Source of the DNA: Iamia sp038233075 | GTDB taxonomy: Bacteria > Actinomycetota > Acidimicrobiia > Acidimicrobiales > Iamiaceae | Reading direction: 5' to 3' | Assembly: GCA_038233075.1 (NCBI GenBank) | Contig: JBBSMQ010000003.1 | Span: forward strand, 62,001-126,000 | DNA length: 64,000 bases | In this document: in pieces, positions 8,818 to 17,600 of the stretch | Layout of the letters: each line of letters begins with the position of its first letter | How positions within the stretch are numbered: the stretch's first letter is position 1 | Notes under the pieces: generated by a model | Database searches by the model: none | Seen by the model: only the letters and a program-made list of their open reading frames with translations | What the model was told of the DNA's origin: nothing | Position numbers and translations under genes: made by a program

Positions 8818-9122
8818 ACCGCGTCGAGAGCGATGACCACGCCGACCCCGACGACCAGCGCCAGAGCCAGGTTGGCCCAGCGCCAGGTGATCACGGTGGC
8901 CACCCCGGCGGCGACCAGGCGGGCCACCAGGCCCGTCGAACCGTCGGGATCGGCCAGCTGGAGACCCACGATGGCGGCCAGCGCCGCCGGGGGGATCATG
9001 CGCAGCACCCGCTCGACACGCCGCGAGACACCCTGCGAACGCTCAGCGACGAGAAGGAACGAGCCGCGAGCGGCGAGGGTGCCCAGGCCCACGACGGCGA
9101 CGACGAGCCAGACCCGGCTCAT
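8811..9122 (-). CDS. azlD: AzlD family branched-chain amino acid export subunit
   Basis: A 103-aa protein with about four hydrophobic segments (VWLVVAVVGLGTLAARGSFLL; IPPAALAAIVGLQL; LVARLVAAGVATVITW; LALALVVGVGVVIALDAV), the size and layout of AzlD, the small subunit of the AzlCD (LIV-E/BrnFE-like) amino acid exporter. The conserved TxxxR (GTLAARGSFL) and the run to the RMIPPAAL segment agree with the family. Its ATG overlaps the azlC stop as ATGA, so the two are translationally coupled. Confidence 0.88.
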   Translation of the reverse strand: MSRVWLVVAVVGLGTLAARGSFLLVAERSQGVSRRVERVLRMIPPAALAAIVGLQLADPDGSTGLVARLVAAGVATVITWRWANLALALVVGVGVVIALDAVI

Positions 9123-9823
9123 CGCCCGAACCGAGCCTCGCACCAGGCACCGGCCCCGATGCCGCACAGAGCCCCGACGATGAGGGCCAGGTCGGCCGGC
9201 AGCCCCTGGGCCGCCATCGCCACCCCACCCGCCACCAACGCCGCGACCACGCGGGGCCGATCGGTGAGGCTCGGCACCAGCACCGCCAGGAACACCAGCG
9301 ACACCGTGAAGGACAGCGGGATGTCCTCTGGCACCTGGTTGCCCACCGCGACGCCCACGAGGGTGGTCGTCTGCCAGATCGTCCACAGCGGCACCGCCAC
9401 CGCCAGGTAGAAGGCGAACCGAGCCGACAGCGGATCGTCGCGCTGCTCCCAGCGCACGATGGAGAGAGCGTAGGCCTGGTCCACCAGCAGGTAGCTCATG
9501 GCCAGGCGCCGCCGACGGGGCAGCTCGCGCACGTGGGGCGCCAGCGACGCCGAGTACATGACCATCCGCAGGTTGATCACCAGCGCGGTGGCGATCACCA
9601 CCAGCAACGGAGCGCCGGAGCCGAGCAGGTCGATGGCGGCGAGCTGGCTGGCGCCGGCGAACACCCCGAGCGACAGGCCGGCGGCCTGGAGGGCGGAGAG
9701 ACCTTCCTCGGAGGCGGTGGCGCCCACCACCAGCCCGAAGGGTGCCACCCCTAGCGCGAGGGGAGCCATGGCCACGATGCCGTCCCGGACCGCCGACCGG
9801 ACCGTCGTGGGGGACTCGCTCAC
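9119..9823 (-). CDS. azlC: AzlC family branched-chain amino acid permease
   Basis: Large subunit of the AzlCD exporter, ~234 aa with several transmembrane helices. Family text is clear: RDGIVAMAPLALGVAPFGLVVGA at the N-terminus, AGASQLAAIDLLGSGAP, TALVINLRMVMYSASLAPH and YLLVDQAYAL. The GTG at 9823 was taken as start because the longer TTG-initiated form adds 12 residues with no family match. Likely exports leucine, isoleucine, valine or related compounds. No Lrp-type regulator gene is adjacent. Confidence 0.9.
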   Translation of the reverse strand: MSESPTTVRSAVRDGIVAMAPLALGVAPFGLVVGATASEEGLSALQAAGLSLGVFAGASQLAAIDLLGSGAPLLVVIATALVINLRMVMYSASLAPHVRELPRRRRLAMSYLLVDQAYALSIVRWEQRDDPLSARFAFYLAVAVPLWTIWQTTTLVGVAVGNQVPEDIPLSFTVSLVFLAVLVPSLTDRPRVVAALVAGGVAMAAQGLPADLALIVGALCGIGAGAWCEARFGR

Positions 9824-10033
9824 CGTCGCATCACAGCGCACTGCGGAGGATCGCCACAACCGGGTTCACCGTGCGTCTCACCTGTCCAGGTGACCGATCC
9901 GCCTGGGGCGGCGTGGCGATCGATCGCAGGGATGGACGGTCCCGCTCGAGGCGCTCGGGGCCCCACCGTCGTCGCAGGCTCAGGACGCGAGGCGGGCTCA
10001 GGGCGCGACGCGGGCGACGAGAGCGATGCGGGC

Positions 10034-10774
10034 TCAGGAGGCCATCCGGGTGGCCGGGTCCTGGCGGTAGAACCCTCGGAGCACCCGGTAGAGGTCGGGC
10101 TCGTCGGCCGCCAGACGGTCTGGGACGTCGAAGAAGGCCTCGGTCGCCACCGCGAAGAACTCGCCGGGATTGATGGCACCGTAGTCCCGCAGTGGAGGGC
10201 GGGGGCGGCCGGCCCGCAGGTCCTCGAAGGCGTCGGTGCAGATGCGGACCCACTCCTCGGCGTCGGTGCGGTCGAGCGGCGGGGTGCCGTCGATCATCCC
10301 GTCGAGCATGTCGAGCTTGTGGGCGAACTCGTGGAACACCACGTTGTGGCCACGCTCGGGGTGACGGGCCGCGGCGCGAGCCTGGTCCCAGGAGATGAGG
10401 ACCGGTCCCCGGCGATCCTGAGCCAGGCCGTGGATGGGCACCACGTCGTCGGTCGCCGTGCCGGGGACGGGCCCGGCCCGCTCACCGCGCTGCAGCGAGG
10501 TCGAGGGGTGCACGATGATGGCGGTCACCTGACCGTAGTGCTCGGGCGTGAGGCCCAGGATGAGCAGGGCGGCCTGGGCGGCGATCACGACCCGGATGGT
10601 GTCGTCCAGGGCGAACCCCGCCGCCGCCTCCCAGCCCTTCCGGACCAGCAGCCACTCGGTCAGCTCCAGCAGGCGGGTCGCCTCGTCGGACCCGAGGTGG
10701 CGCCAGTGGGCGATGTGGGCGGCGACGATCTCCTCGGCATCGGGCGGCAGGCCCGTCCGGCGACGCCACCTCAT
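10034..10774 (-). CDS. mtfA: MtfA-type zinc metallopeptidase
   Basis: A 246-aa soluble protein of the M90 family (MtfA, Mlc titration factor A). The zinc motif is VVFHEFAHKLDMLDG (HExxH written HEFAH, ~residues 149-153), with the downstream conserved stretch DYGAINPGEFFAVATEAFFDVP giving the third ligand and catalytic region. In E. coli MtfA binds the glucose repressor Mlc and has aminopeptidase activity; no Mlc partner is visible here. The ATG overlaps the larE stop as ATGA, so the gene is co-translated with larE, an association not explained by known function. Confidence 0.88.
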   Translation of the reverse strand: MRWRRRTGLPPDAEEIVAAHIAHWRHLGSDEATRLLELTEWLLVRKGWEAAAGFALDDTIRVVIAAQAALLILGLTPEHYGQVTAIIVHPSTSLQRGERAGPVPGTATDDVVPIHGLAQDRRGPVLISWDQARAAARHPERGHNVVFHEFAHKLDMLDGMIDGTPPLDRTDAEEWVRICTDAFEDLRAGRPRPPLRDYGAINPGEFFAVATEAFFDVPDRLAADEPDLYRVLRGFYRQDPATRMAS

Positions 10775-11625
10775 GAGGTCATCGGCAGATCGGTGTTGAG
10801 GTTGCCGGATCGCAGGCCATCGAGGTCGACGGTGACCCGGTCGTACCCGGCGGCGCGCACGCCCTCCACGACACGGATCCGGGCGTCGAGCACGTCGTCG
10901 AGGCGGTCGAGCGGCACCTCGACCCGGGCGGTGGTGCCGTAGTGACGGACCCGGACCGCGGGGAAGCCGAGCCGGTGCAGGGCCGCCTCGGCCCGGCCGA
11001 CCCGGTCCAGCGCGCCCAGGGTGACCGGCGTGCCGTAGGGCAGGCGCGAAGCAAGGCAGGCCGCGGCGGGCTTGTCCCAGGTGCGCAGCCCCCGAGCGCG
11101 GGAAGCCGCCCGCACCATGGACTTGGTGAACCCGGCCTCGACGAGTGGGAACACAGCACCGGCCTCGGCCGCCGCGGCCTGGCCCGGACGGTGGTCGCCC
11201 AGATCGTCGAGGTTCACGCCCAGCACCACGGTGGCGGCCTCGGCCTCGGCTCGCGGACCGAGGACGTCCATCAGTGCGGTCTTGCACCAGCGGCACCGAT
11301 CCCCGTCGTTGGCGACGTAGCGGGGATCGTCGGCCTCATCGGTGGCCAGCCCCTCCCAGCGCAGCCCCCACTCGCCGGCCAGGGCCCGGCAGTCGGCCAG
11401 CTCGTCGGGGGCGAGCGACGGCGACACCGCGGTGGCCACCAGGCAGGCCTCGGGTCCCAGCACCTCGTGGGCCACGTGGGCGAGGAGGGCCGAGTCCGCG
11501 CCCCCGCTGAAGGCCACCACCACCGCCCCCCGGGCCCGGAGGGCGTCCTCGAGCACACCCACCGCGACCTCGGCGTCCAACGCCGGGTCCTCCGGCGGTC
11601 GGCGGGCGTCAGGCACAGCGTCCAT
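10771..11625 (-). CDS. larE: LarE, sulfur transferase for the nickel-pincer nucleotide cofactor
   Basis: A 284-aa PP-loop ATP pyrophosphatase; SGGADS lies at residues 40-45. LarE adenylates the LarB product and inserts sulfur to form pyridinium-3,5-bisthiocarboxylic acid mononucleotide. The Lactiplantibacillus enzyme sacrifices one cysteine, while other LarE proteins hold a [4Fe-4S] cluster on three cysteines. This one has C-x-x-C (C111, C114 in RCRWC) plus a later Cys in AAACLASRLPYG, which fits the cluster type (inference). The ATG at 11625 is preferred to a GTG 12 codons upstream. Divergent from larB and overlapping the mtfA-like gene. Confidence 0.9.
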   Translation of the reverse strand: MDAVPDARRPPEDPALDAEVAVGVLEDALRARGAVVVAFSGGADSALLAHVAHEVLGPEACLVATAVSPSLAPDELADCRALAGEWGLRWEGLATDEADDPRYVANDGDRCRWCKTALMDVLGPRAEAEAATVVLGVNLDDLGDHRPGQAAAAEAGAVFPLVEAGFTKSMVRAASRARGLRTWDKPAAACLASRLPYGTPVTLGALDRVGRAEAALHRLGFPAVRVRHYGTTARVEVPLDRLDDVLDARIRVVEGVRAAGYDRVTVDLDGLRSGNLNTDLPMTS

Positions 11626-11711
11626 GGGCCCAGTGTGTCCCACCAAGCCGCGAGGGCCCACCCCCGACCCGGGGTGGGTGGCGGTCGGGTCCCTCGGCCA
11701 GGATGACGGCC

Positions 11712-12473
11712 ATGGACGAGCCCGCCCTGCGCACGTTGGTCGACGATCTGCGCGCCGGCACCCTCGACGCCGACGAGGCGGTGGCCCGACTCCGTCGTCT
11801 CCCCTTCGCCGACCTGGGCTTTGCCCGCGTCGATCACCACCGGATCCTTCGCACCGGGCTCCCGGAGGCGGTGTACGGACCGGGAAAGACCCCCGCGCAG
11901 TGCGCCGCGCTCGTGGGGGAGCTGCTGGCCGCCGACGGGGGGCCCGTGCTGCTCACCCGCGCCGACGAGGAGCAGGCTGCGGCCAGCCTCCAGGCCCACC
12001 CTGGGGGTGAGGTCACAGGCGAGCGTCATCGGCTCCTCGTCTGGCGTCCGGCCCCGGCGCGGCGCGAGCTGGTCGCCGTGGTCAGCGCCGGCACCGCCGA
12101 CCTGCCGGTGGCCGACGAGTGCGCCGCCACCCTGGCCGCCCTCGGCGTGGTGCCCCGACGCCTCACCGACGTCGGCGTGGCCGGTGTCCACCGTCTGCTG
12201 GCCGACGCCGACACGCTGGTGACATCCGACGCCGTGGTCGTGGTGGCGGGGATGGAGGGGGCGCTGGCCAGCGTGGTCGGCGGGTTGACGCCGGCCCCGG
12301 TCGTCGCCGTGCCCACCAGCGTCGGCTACGGCGCCGCCCTCGAAGGGGTGACGGCACTGCTGGCCATGCTCTCGTCGTGCGCGGCGGGGGTCACCGTGGT
12401 CGGCATCGACAACGGCTACGGCGCCGCCTGCGCCATCAGCCGGCTTCTGACCCACCGCGGGGCGATCCCGTGA
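11712..12473 (+). CDS. larB: LarB, nicotinate dinucleotide carboxylase/hydrolase
   Basis: A 253-aa protein with a C-terminal PurE-like (AIR carboxylase) domain. LarB carboxylates nicotinic acid adenine dinucleotide at C5 and releases AMP, the first step of nickel-pincer cofactor synthesis. Typical text: GFARVDHHRILRTGLPEAVYGPGKTP, VAVVSAGTADLPVADECAATL, VVVVAGMEGALASVVGGL and VPTSVGYGA. The second ATG (11712) has AGGA 8 bases upstream and is the better start; the ATG at 11703 lies inside that site. Its stop overlaps the larC start as GTGA. Confidence 0.93.
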   Translation: MDEPALRTLVDDLRAGTLDADEAVARLRRLPFADLGFARVDHHRILRTGLPEAVYGPGKTPAQCAALVGELLAADGGPVLLTRADEEQAAASLQAHPGGEVTGERHRLLVWRPAPARRELVAVVSAGTADLPVADECAATLAALGVVPRRLTDVGVAGVHRLLADADTLVTSDAVVVVAGMEGALASVVGGLTPAPVVAVPTSVGYGAALEGVTALLAMLSSCAAGVTVVGIDNGYGAACAISRLLTHRGAIP

Positions 12474-13666
12474 GACCCATCAGCAAGCTGGCCTGGTTCC
12501 ACTGCTTCTCAGGCGTGGCCGGCGACATGGCCCTCGGCGCCTTGATCGACGCAGGGGCCGACCCGGCCGAGGTCACCGCCCTGATCCGGCGCCTGCCCCT
12601 GGACGGCTGGGACCTGGAGGTCGAGGCCGTGCGGCGCGGCGGCGTGGCGGCCTCCCAGGCCCACGTCCGGGTCGGCGACGGAGCCCCTCACCGCAGCTGG
12701 GCCACCATCCGCGCCCTCCTGGCCGAGGCCCGCCTCCCGACACGGGTGCACGAACGGGCTCATGCCACCTTCGCCCTCCTGGCCCGGGCCGAGGGTGCCG
12801 TCCACCGAGTTCCTCCCGACGAGGCCACCTTCCACGAGGTGGGCGCCCTCGACTCGCTGGTCGACGTGGTCGGCACGTGCGCGGCCCTGGAGGTGCTGGG
12901 CGTCGACGAGGTGCGCTGCTCCCCGCTCGCGGTCGGCCGCGGCACTGTCGACGCCGCCCACGGCACCCTGCCCAACCCCTCCCCCGCCGTCGTCGGCATG
13001 CTGGCCGAGGTCGGAGCCCCGGTCCACGGCGTCGACTCCTCCGTCGAGCTGACCACCCCGACCGGTGCCGCCCTGATGGCTGCCCTGGCCTCCGGCTTCG
13101 GCCCGTTGCCCGACGTCGAGCTGCGGGCCAGCGGCTTCGGCGCCGGGTCAGCCGATCCCGATGGCACCGTCAACGCCACCCAGGTGGTGATCGGGCACAC
13201 CGCAGGCGCCGCCATCGGCACCGGCCCGGCCCAGCCGGTGGTGGTGCTGGAGACCACTGTCGACGACGTGACCGGTGAGACGCTGGCCGACGCGGTGGCG
13301 GCCCTGCTCGCCGGGGGCGCCCTCGATGCGTGGGTCATGCCGGTGGTGATGAAGAAGGGTCGACCCGGCCACGTGGTCAGCGCCCTGGCCGAGGTGTCCT
13401 CGGCCCCGGCGGTGGCCGAGGTGCTGCGCGCCGCCACCGGCACCCTCGGCGTCCGCGCCTCCACCGGCGAGCGTTGGCCCGCAACCCGGACCATCGCCGA
13501 GACCATGGTCGACGGGCACCCGGTGCGGGTCAAGGTGTCGCCGGTCTCGGCCAAGGCTGAGCACGACGACGTGGTCGCGGTCGCGGTCGCCACCGGCCGA
13601 CCGCCACGAGAGGTCGCGGCCCGGGCGGAGGCGGCCTGGTGGTCGACCGTGCCACCCGCAGGCTGA
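12470..13666 (+). CDS. larC: LarC, nickel insertase for the pincer cofactor
   Basis: A 398-aa protein that loads Ni into the bisthiocarboxylated nucleotide using CTP. The N-terminus WFHCFSGVAGDMALGALIDAGAD and FHEVGALDSLVDVVG are diagnostic, as are ELTTPTGAALMAALA and the C-terminal ETTVDDVTGE and VVMKKGRPGH. Unlike the Lactiplantibacillus gene, which needs a programmed frameshift (LarC1/LarC2), this one is a single continuous frame. It starts at a GTG overlapping larB. No lactate racemase (larA) or other nickel-pincer enzyme gene is in the window. Confidence 0.93.
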   Translation: MRPISKLAWFHCFSGVAGDMALGALIDAGADPAEVTALIRRLPLDGWDLEVEAVRRGGVAASQAHVRVGDGAPHRSWATIRALLAEARLPTRVHERAHATFALLARAEGAVHRVPPDEATFHEVGALDSLVDVVGTCAALEVLGVDEVRCSPLAVGRGTVDAAHGTLPNPSPAVVGMLAEVGAPVHGVDSSVELTTPTGAALMAALASGFGPLPDVELRASGFGAGSADPDGTVNATQVVIGHTAGAAIGTGPAQPVVVLETTVDDVTGETLADAVAALLAGGALDAWVMPVVMKKGRPGHVVSALAEVSSAPAVAEVLRAATGTLGVRASTGERWPATRTIAETMVDGHPVRVKVSPVSAKAEHDDVVAVAVATGRPPREVAARAEAAWWSTVPPAG

Positions 13667-13709
13667 TGGTGACGAGCATCGTCATGCGGCCGGCGACGGC
13701 CCGGTCGAC

Positions 13710-14024
13710 CTAGCCCGTGGGACCCACCCAGGGGCAGTGACGACAGCCCGAGCCGCAGCACTCGCCCCGGGCGGCCAGGGAGTCGGCGGTGAGCACCTGG
13801 TACCCGGTCCCGGGGTCCAGGTAGGCGAGGTCGCCCGAGTTGCACGCCTCGCGATGGCGGCGCAGGACCTCGGCGCGGAGCGGGTGGTCCGCCGGCAGGC
13901 GGGCCGGACTGGGCTCGGCCCTCCAGTGCGGCCGCTTCGGTGCCGGGAGGTCGGGGGCCACCTGTGCATGGTCGGTCTCGCCGCCCCTGCCCGTCCAACC
14001 CGGTGGTCGGCGGTCGCCACCCAT
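13710..14024 (-). CDS. DUF5522 domain protein
   Basis: A 104-aa protein. The C-terminal 45 residues (GTGYQVLTADSLAARGECCGSGCRHCPW) contain the Cys-rich DUF5522 motif ECCGSGCRHCP, which suggests metal or Fe-S binding. The N-terminal part is Pro/Arg rich and poorly conserved. Function unknown. Converges with larC and lies downstream of the RNA methyltransferase gene on the same strand, ~100 bp apart. Confidence 0.8.
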   Translation of the reverse strand: MGGDRRPPGWTGRGGETDHAQVAPDLPAPKRPHWRAEPSPARLPADHPLRAEVLRRHREACNSGDLAYLDPGTGYQVLTADSLAARGECCGSGCRHCPWVGPTG

Positions 14025-14123
14025 GTCGGTGACCTCAGTGAGACGGCAGGCCTGGGAGACACCCGGGCCGACGTCTGGGATGCCGTGGCTCTGCCGGACC
14101 TTGGAGCCGGTCGCGATCAGACG

Positions 14124-15359
14124 TCAACGTCGGAACCGGGAGACCACCTCGACGTGGGAGGTCTGCGGGAACGCGTCGAGCACCTCGCAGCCCAGGAACG
14201 TGAAGCCACCCTCGACCAGGAGCCGGGCGTCGCGGCCGAGGGCGCCGGCGTCGCAGCTCACGAGGACCGCACCGGTGGCGCCGCTGGCGACGACCGAAGC
14301 CACCCCGCTGCGGCCCAGACCCGTGCGCGGCGGATCGGCCACGATCACATCGGCGGGGTCCGGGCGCCACCGGGCCATCGTCGAGCGGACGATCCGCGTC
14401 GGGGTGTCGCGGAGGTTGTGGCGAGCATCGGCCACCGCTGACCGGGATGACTCGACCGCCACCACCTCGCTGGCCGATCGGCCGACGGTGCCGGCGAAGA
14501 GGCCGATGCCGGCGCACAGATCCACCAACCGGTCCGCCCCGGGGGCGACGTCGTCGACGGCCGCACCCACCGCGTCGACGAGGGCGTCGGCCGCCTCCGG
14601 CGATGCCTGGAGGAACGATCGGGCCGACACCCGCCACGTGCGGCCGGCCAGCTCTTCTTGGATCCAGGCCTCGGCCCCGGCGTCGAGCTCGTCGGCGCCG
14701 ACCACCCGCACGTCGTCGGGGACGACCAGCCCGGCGGCGGTGGGTGAGGCCATCACCATGCGCTCACCGGTCCGGGCCCCCACCCGCACCACCACCTCGT
14801 CGGCCCCGCCGAAGCGGCCCTCGACGATCAGCTGCTCGGCGGCGGGGTGGGTCACCAGACAGGCGCCGACAACCACCGGATCGTGGGAGCGACGCCGGCG
14901 GAACCCGGCGTGCCCGTCGGCGACGACGGCCCGCACCGTGGTGCGCGCCGCGTGCGTGGGCAGCGCCGGGCCCCGGGTCACCACGGGGTCGACCAGGCGG
15001 CCGATGCGGGTCAGGGCGTCGGTCACGATCGTCCGCCGCAGCGCCCGCTGCGCCTCGGTGTCGATGTGCTGCCAGTCGCAGCCTCCGCAGCCGTCAGCCA
15101 CGTGGGGACACGGTGGCTGTCGACGCTCGGGCGCGGCGCGGACGACCCTGGCGAGGTCCCCTCGAGCGTGGCGACGCCGCACCTCGGTCACCACCACGGT
15201 CACCTCCTCACCGGGCAGGGCCCCGGCCACGAAGAGAGCGCGCCCGTCCGGGGCCCGGCCCACCCCCTCGCCCCCGGCTGCGATGCCGTGCACCGCCACG
15301 TCGACCTCGCCGGCCTCCACCGGGCCGAACTGCTCACCAGGGCGAGACCGGCGGATCAC
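14124..15359 (-). CDS. TrmA/RlmCD-type RNA uracil-C5 methyltransferase
   Basis: A 411-aa SAM-dependent enzyme of the RumA/RlmD group. An N-terminal TRAM-like domain (IAAGGEGVGRAPDGRALFVAGALPGEEV) is followed by the [4Fe-4S] cysteine set CPHVADGCGGCDWQ, SAM motif I DLCAGIGLFAG, VIVADPPRTGLG, and VLVSCDAGALGRD with the catalytic cysteine. It methylates a uracil in rRNA or tRNA; the exact target cannot be told. The GTG at 15359 gives a normal N-terminus; the open frame upstream lacks family text. Confidence 0.9.
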   Translation of the reverse strand: MIRRSRPGEQFGPVEAGEVDVAVHGIAAGGEGVGRAPDGRALFVAGALPGEEVTVVVTEVRRRHARGDLARVVRAAPERRQPPCPHVADGCGGCDWQHIDTEAQRALRRTIVTDALTRIGRLVDPVVTRGPALPTHAARTTVRAVVADGHAGFRRRRSHDPVVVGACLVTHPAAEQLIVEGRFGGADEVVVRVGARTGERMVMASPTAAGLVVPDDVRVVGADELDAGAEAWIQEELAGRTWRVSARSFLQASPEAADALVDAVGAAVDDVAPGADRLVDLCAGIGLFAGTVGRSASEVVAVESSRSAVADARHNLRDTPTRIVRSTMARWRPDPADVIVADPPRTGLGRSGVASVVASGATGAVLVSCDAGALGRDARLLVEGGFTFLGCEVLDAFPQTSHVEVVSRFRR

Positions 15360-15720
15360 GCTCGGAGCGTACGGACCCACCGGAGGGGCCTGACGTCGAG
15401 ACCGAACCGCGTGCAAACCGAAGCGCTCGATCTGCGTGATCCGAGGCCACTTTCCGCACCCTCGCCCGCCCAATCCGAACGGCGAGCCCGACGAAGGTGC
15501 GGTCGGAGGTGGCGGACGGTTCTTCATCCTCCTTCAGGTGAAGCGGTTCTCGATGGAGCAGGTCCAGTCGGCCAGCTCGTAGAGCTCACACCAACAACCT
15601 GGCCAGAATGAGGCCAGGGTTCGTGACGAGCTGGCCCGTGCCCTTGAGGATGCGCTGACAACGCTTCAGCGATGCAACCGGGGTGAGCCCCACGGGTCCA
15701 CCGAACGTTGCCAGAACTGC
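15360..15720. other. 361-bp intergenic region with spaced inverted repeat
   Basis: No gene is supported here. It contains an 11-bp inverted repeat, GGCCAGCTCGT at 15570-15580 and its complement at 15626-15636, with a 45-bp spacer that itself holds GGCCAG twice. It lies between the start of the methyltransferase gene and the end of the ABC permease gene. Base composition is slightly less GC-rich than the neighbouring genes. Confidence 0.6.
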
Positions 15721-16509
15721 TCAGGCCCAGGCCGTCTTGGTCTCCTCCACCCGGAAGCGCAGGGCGGAGAGAACGAGGAAGGCCACGGCGAAGCCGAGCA
15801 GCACCCCGACCGGCACTGCCACCCCGCCGAGCCCGGCACCGTCGATGGTGACGTCCTGGAAGCCCACCACGGCCCAGTAGGTCGGCGTGGCCGGGGCGAT
15901 GGCCTGGGCCCAGCCGGGCAGAAGCTCGACGGGAGCCACGGCGCCGCCGAGGCCGCCGAGGAGCATGGCCCCGGCGTTGCTGAGGGCGTTGAGCTGGATC
16001 ACCGATCGGCACACCGACAGCAGCAGGAACCCGAGGGCGACCTCCATGACGGCAAGCGAGGCGGCGACGGCCACGAACGCGGTGAAGGTGCCCCGCAGGT
16101 CCAGGCCGAACAGCAGCGACCCACCGCCCAGCAGCACGGCCAGCTGGAGGGCCAGGCTGAGCACCGGCGCGATCGACTTGGCCAGGATGAGCTCTCCGGT
16201 CGACAGCGGTGAGGCCCGGAGCCGCTCCCACGTGCCCCAGCCGTGCTCACGAAAGATGCCGAAGCCGAGGTTGCCCACCAGGAACCCGCTGAAGAGCACC
16301 GTGGCCCCCGGGACCACGACCGACGCACCGGTGAGCCCGGAGTCGTTCAGCTCCAGCGCGAGGGCGGAGCCGAAGGCACGCTCGGTGAAGGCCATGAACG
16401 CCAGCGGCATCACGGTGAAGATGACGAGGAAGGCGGGGTCCCGCCGCAGGATGCGGAGATCGTGGCGGGCCACGGCCTCGATGCGCGACCACCTGGATGC
16501 CGCGTTCAC
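15721..16509 (-). CDS. ABC-2 type export permease
   Basis: A 262-aa membrane protein with about six hydrophobic segments. The ABC-2 pattern is clear: ILRRDPAFLVIFTVMPLAFMAFTERAF at the N-terminus, REHGWGTWERLRASPLSTGELILAK before the second helix pair, and LLGGLGGAVAPVELLPGWAQAIAPATPTYW near the end. It forms an exporter with the ATPase encoded immediately upstream; its GTG start overlaps that gene's stop as GTGA. Cargo unknown. Confidence 0.88.
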   Translation of the reverse strand: MNAASRWSRIEAVARHDLRILRRDPAFLVIFTVMPLAFMAFTERAFGSALALELNDSGLTGASVVVPGATVLFSGFLVGNLGFGIFREHGWGTWERLRASPLSTGELILAKSIAPVLSLALQLAVLLGGGSLLFGLDLRGTFTAFVAVAASLAVMEVALGFLLLSVCRSVIQLNALSNAGAMLLGGLGGAVAPVELLPGWAQAIAPATPTYWAVVGFQDVTIDGAGLGGVAVPVGVLLGFAVAFLVLSALRFRVEETKTAWA

Positions 16510-17501
16510 CGGGCCGTCTCCCCAGTCACATCGGCATCGGCAGCGGCGATCGAGCCCTCGCCGTCGTCTGTGCCCTCGTCGCTGCGGTAGATGCGGCCGG
16601 TGAGCGAGAGGAACACCGTTTCCAGGCTCGGGGGTACCAGGTCGATCGAGACGAGGCGCTCGGCGTCGCGGCCGAGCCCGGCCGTGAGCCGCGCCGCGAC
16701 GGGCCCGGGCCGATCGGTGGTCACCCGCAGCGTGTCACCGGAGCAGTCGGCGCCGGGGGCCTCGGGGGCCGGGCCCTCGAAGGTGAGCTCGACGAGGCCC
16801 GAGCCGTGCTGGTCGACCAGGGAGTCCAGGGAACCCCGGGCCAGCAGCCGACCGTGGTCGATGATCGCCACCGTGGCGCCCAGCTCCTCGATCTCCGGGA
16901 GGTAGTGGGTGGAGTAGACGACCGCGCACCCCTCCCCGGCGGCCAGGTCCGAGATGGCGGCCAGCAGCCGTGATCGGGTCGCGATGTCGACGCCGGTGGT
17001 CGGCTCGTCGAGGAGCAGCACCCGGGGCCGGTGGACCAGGGCCATGGCCGTGTGAAGCCGGCGCTTCTCGCCGCCCGAGAGCTGGCGACCGAGACGATCG
17101 AGGAGGTGGGTCAGCTCCACGACGTCGGCCACCTCCTCGATGCGCGACCACAGGGCCCGACCCCCGAGCCCCGCCAGCCGGGCGAAGAGCTCGAGGTTCT
17201 CACGCACCGTCACCGTCGGGTAGATCGCCGTCTCCTGGGACGCCAGGCCGACGGCGGTGCGGGCGGCGCGCCCGCCGCGCGCCACGTCGATCCCGTCGAC
17301 GTGCACCGTGCCCCGGTCGGCCGAGCGCAGCCCGGCGATGATGGAGACCAGGGTGGTCTTCCCGGCGCCGTTGGGGCCCAGCAGGCCGCACACCTCCCCC
17401 GGCACCAGGGACAGGTCCACCGAGTGCAGCGCGACGTGGTCGCCGTAGCTCTTGGCCACACCGTCGACCTGCAACACCGCCGAGCGGCCCTCCTCCAGCA
17501 T
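16506..17501 (-). CDS. ABC-2 exporter ATP-binding subunit
   Basis: A 331-aa ABC ATPase: Walker A LLGPNGAGKTT, signature QLSGGEKRR, Walker B VLLLDEPTTG and the switch histidine in YSTHYLPEIEE. A ~100-residue C-terminal extension ends with VPPSLETVFLSLTGR, as in CcmA/DrrA-like exporter ATPases. The ATG at 17501 places the ABC domain ~10 residues in; upstream codons belong to the divergent promoter region. It drives the permease of the next gene. Confidence 0.9.
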   Translation of the reverse strand: MLEEGRSAVLQVDGVAKSYGDHVALHSVDLSLVPGEVCGLLGPNGAGKTTLVSIIAGLRSADRGTVHVDGIDVARGGRAARTAVGLASQETAIYPTVTVRENLELFARLAGLGGRALWSRIEEVADVVELTHLLDRLGRQLSGGEKRRLHTAMALVHRPRVLLLDEPTTGVDIATRSRLLAAISDLAAGEGCAVVYSTHYLPEIEELGATVAIIDHGRLLARGSLDSLVDQHGSGLVELTFEGPAPEAPGADCSGDTLRVTTDRPGPVAARLTAGLGRDAERLVSIDLVPPSLETVFLSLTGRIYRSDEGTDDGEGSIAAADADVTGETAR

Positions 17502-17600
17502 GGACCACAGTCTGGTCGCGGGTGACAGGTGCCACCGCACCATTTCCGATCCGACTGTTCGCGGCCCGATCCACCGGGGGCGGCCCTACCATGCGCCCCG

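Noticed and set aside
9823..9859. Longer TTG-initiated start of azlC
   Set aside because: Adds 12 residues without family match; the GTG at 9823 leads directly to the conserved N-terminus.
14447..15439. Plus-strand frames opposite the RNA methyltransferase
   Set aside because: Arg/Pro-rich shadow; the minus strand carries the Fe-S cysteines and SAM motifs.
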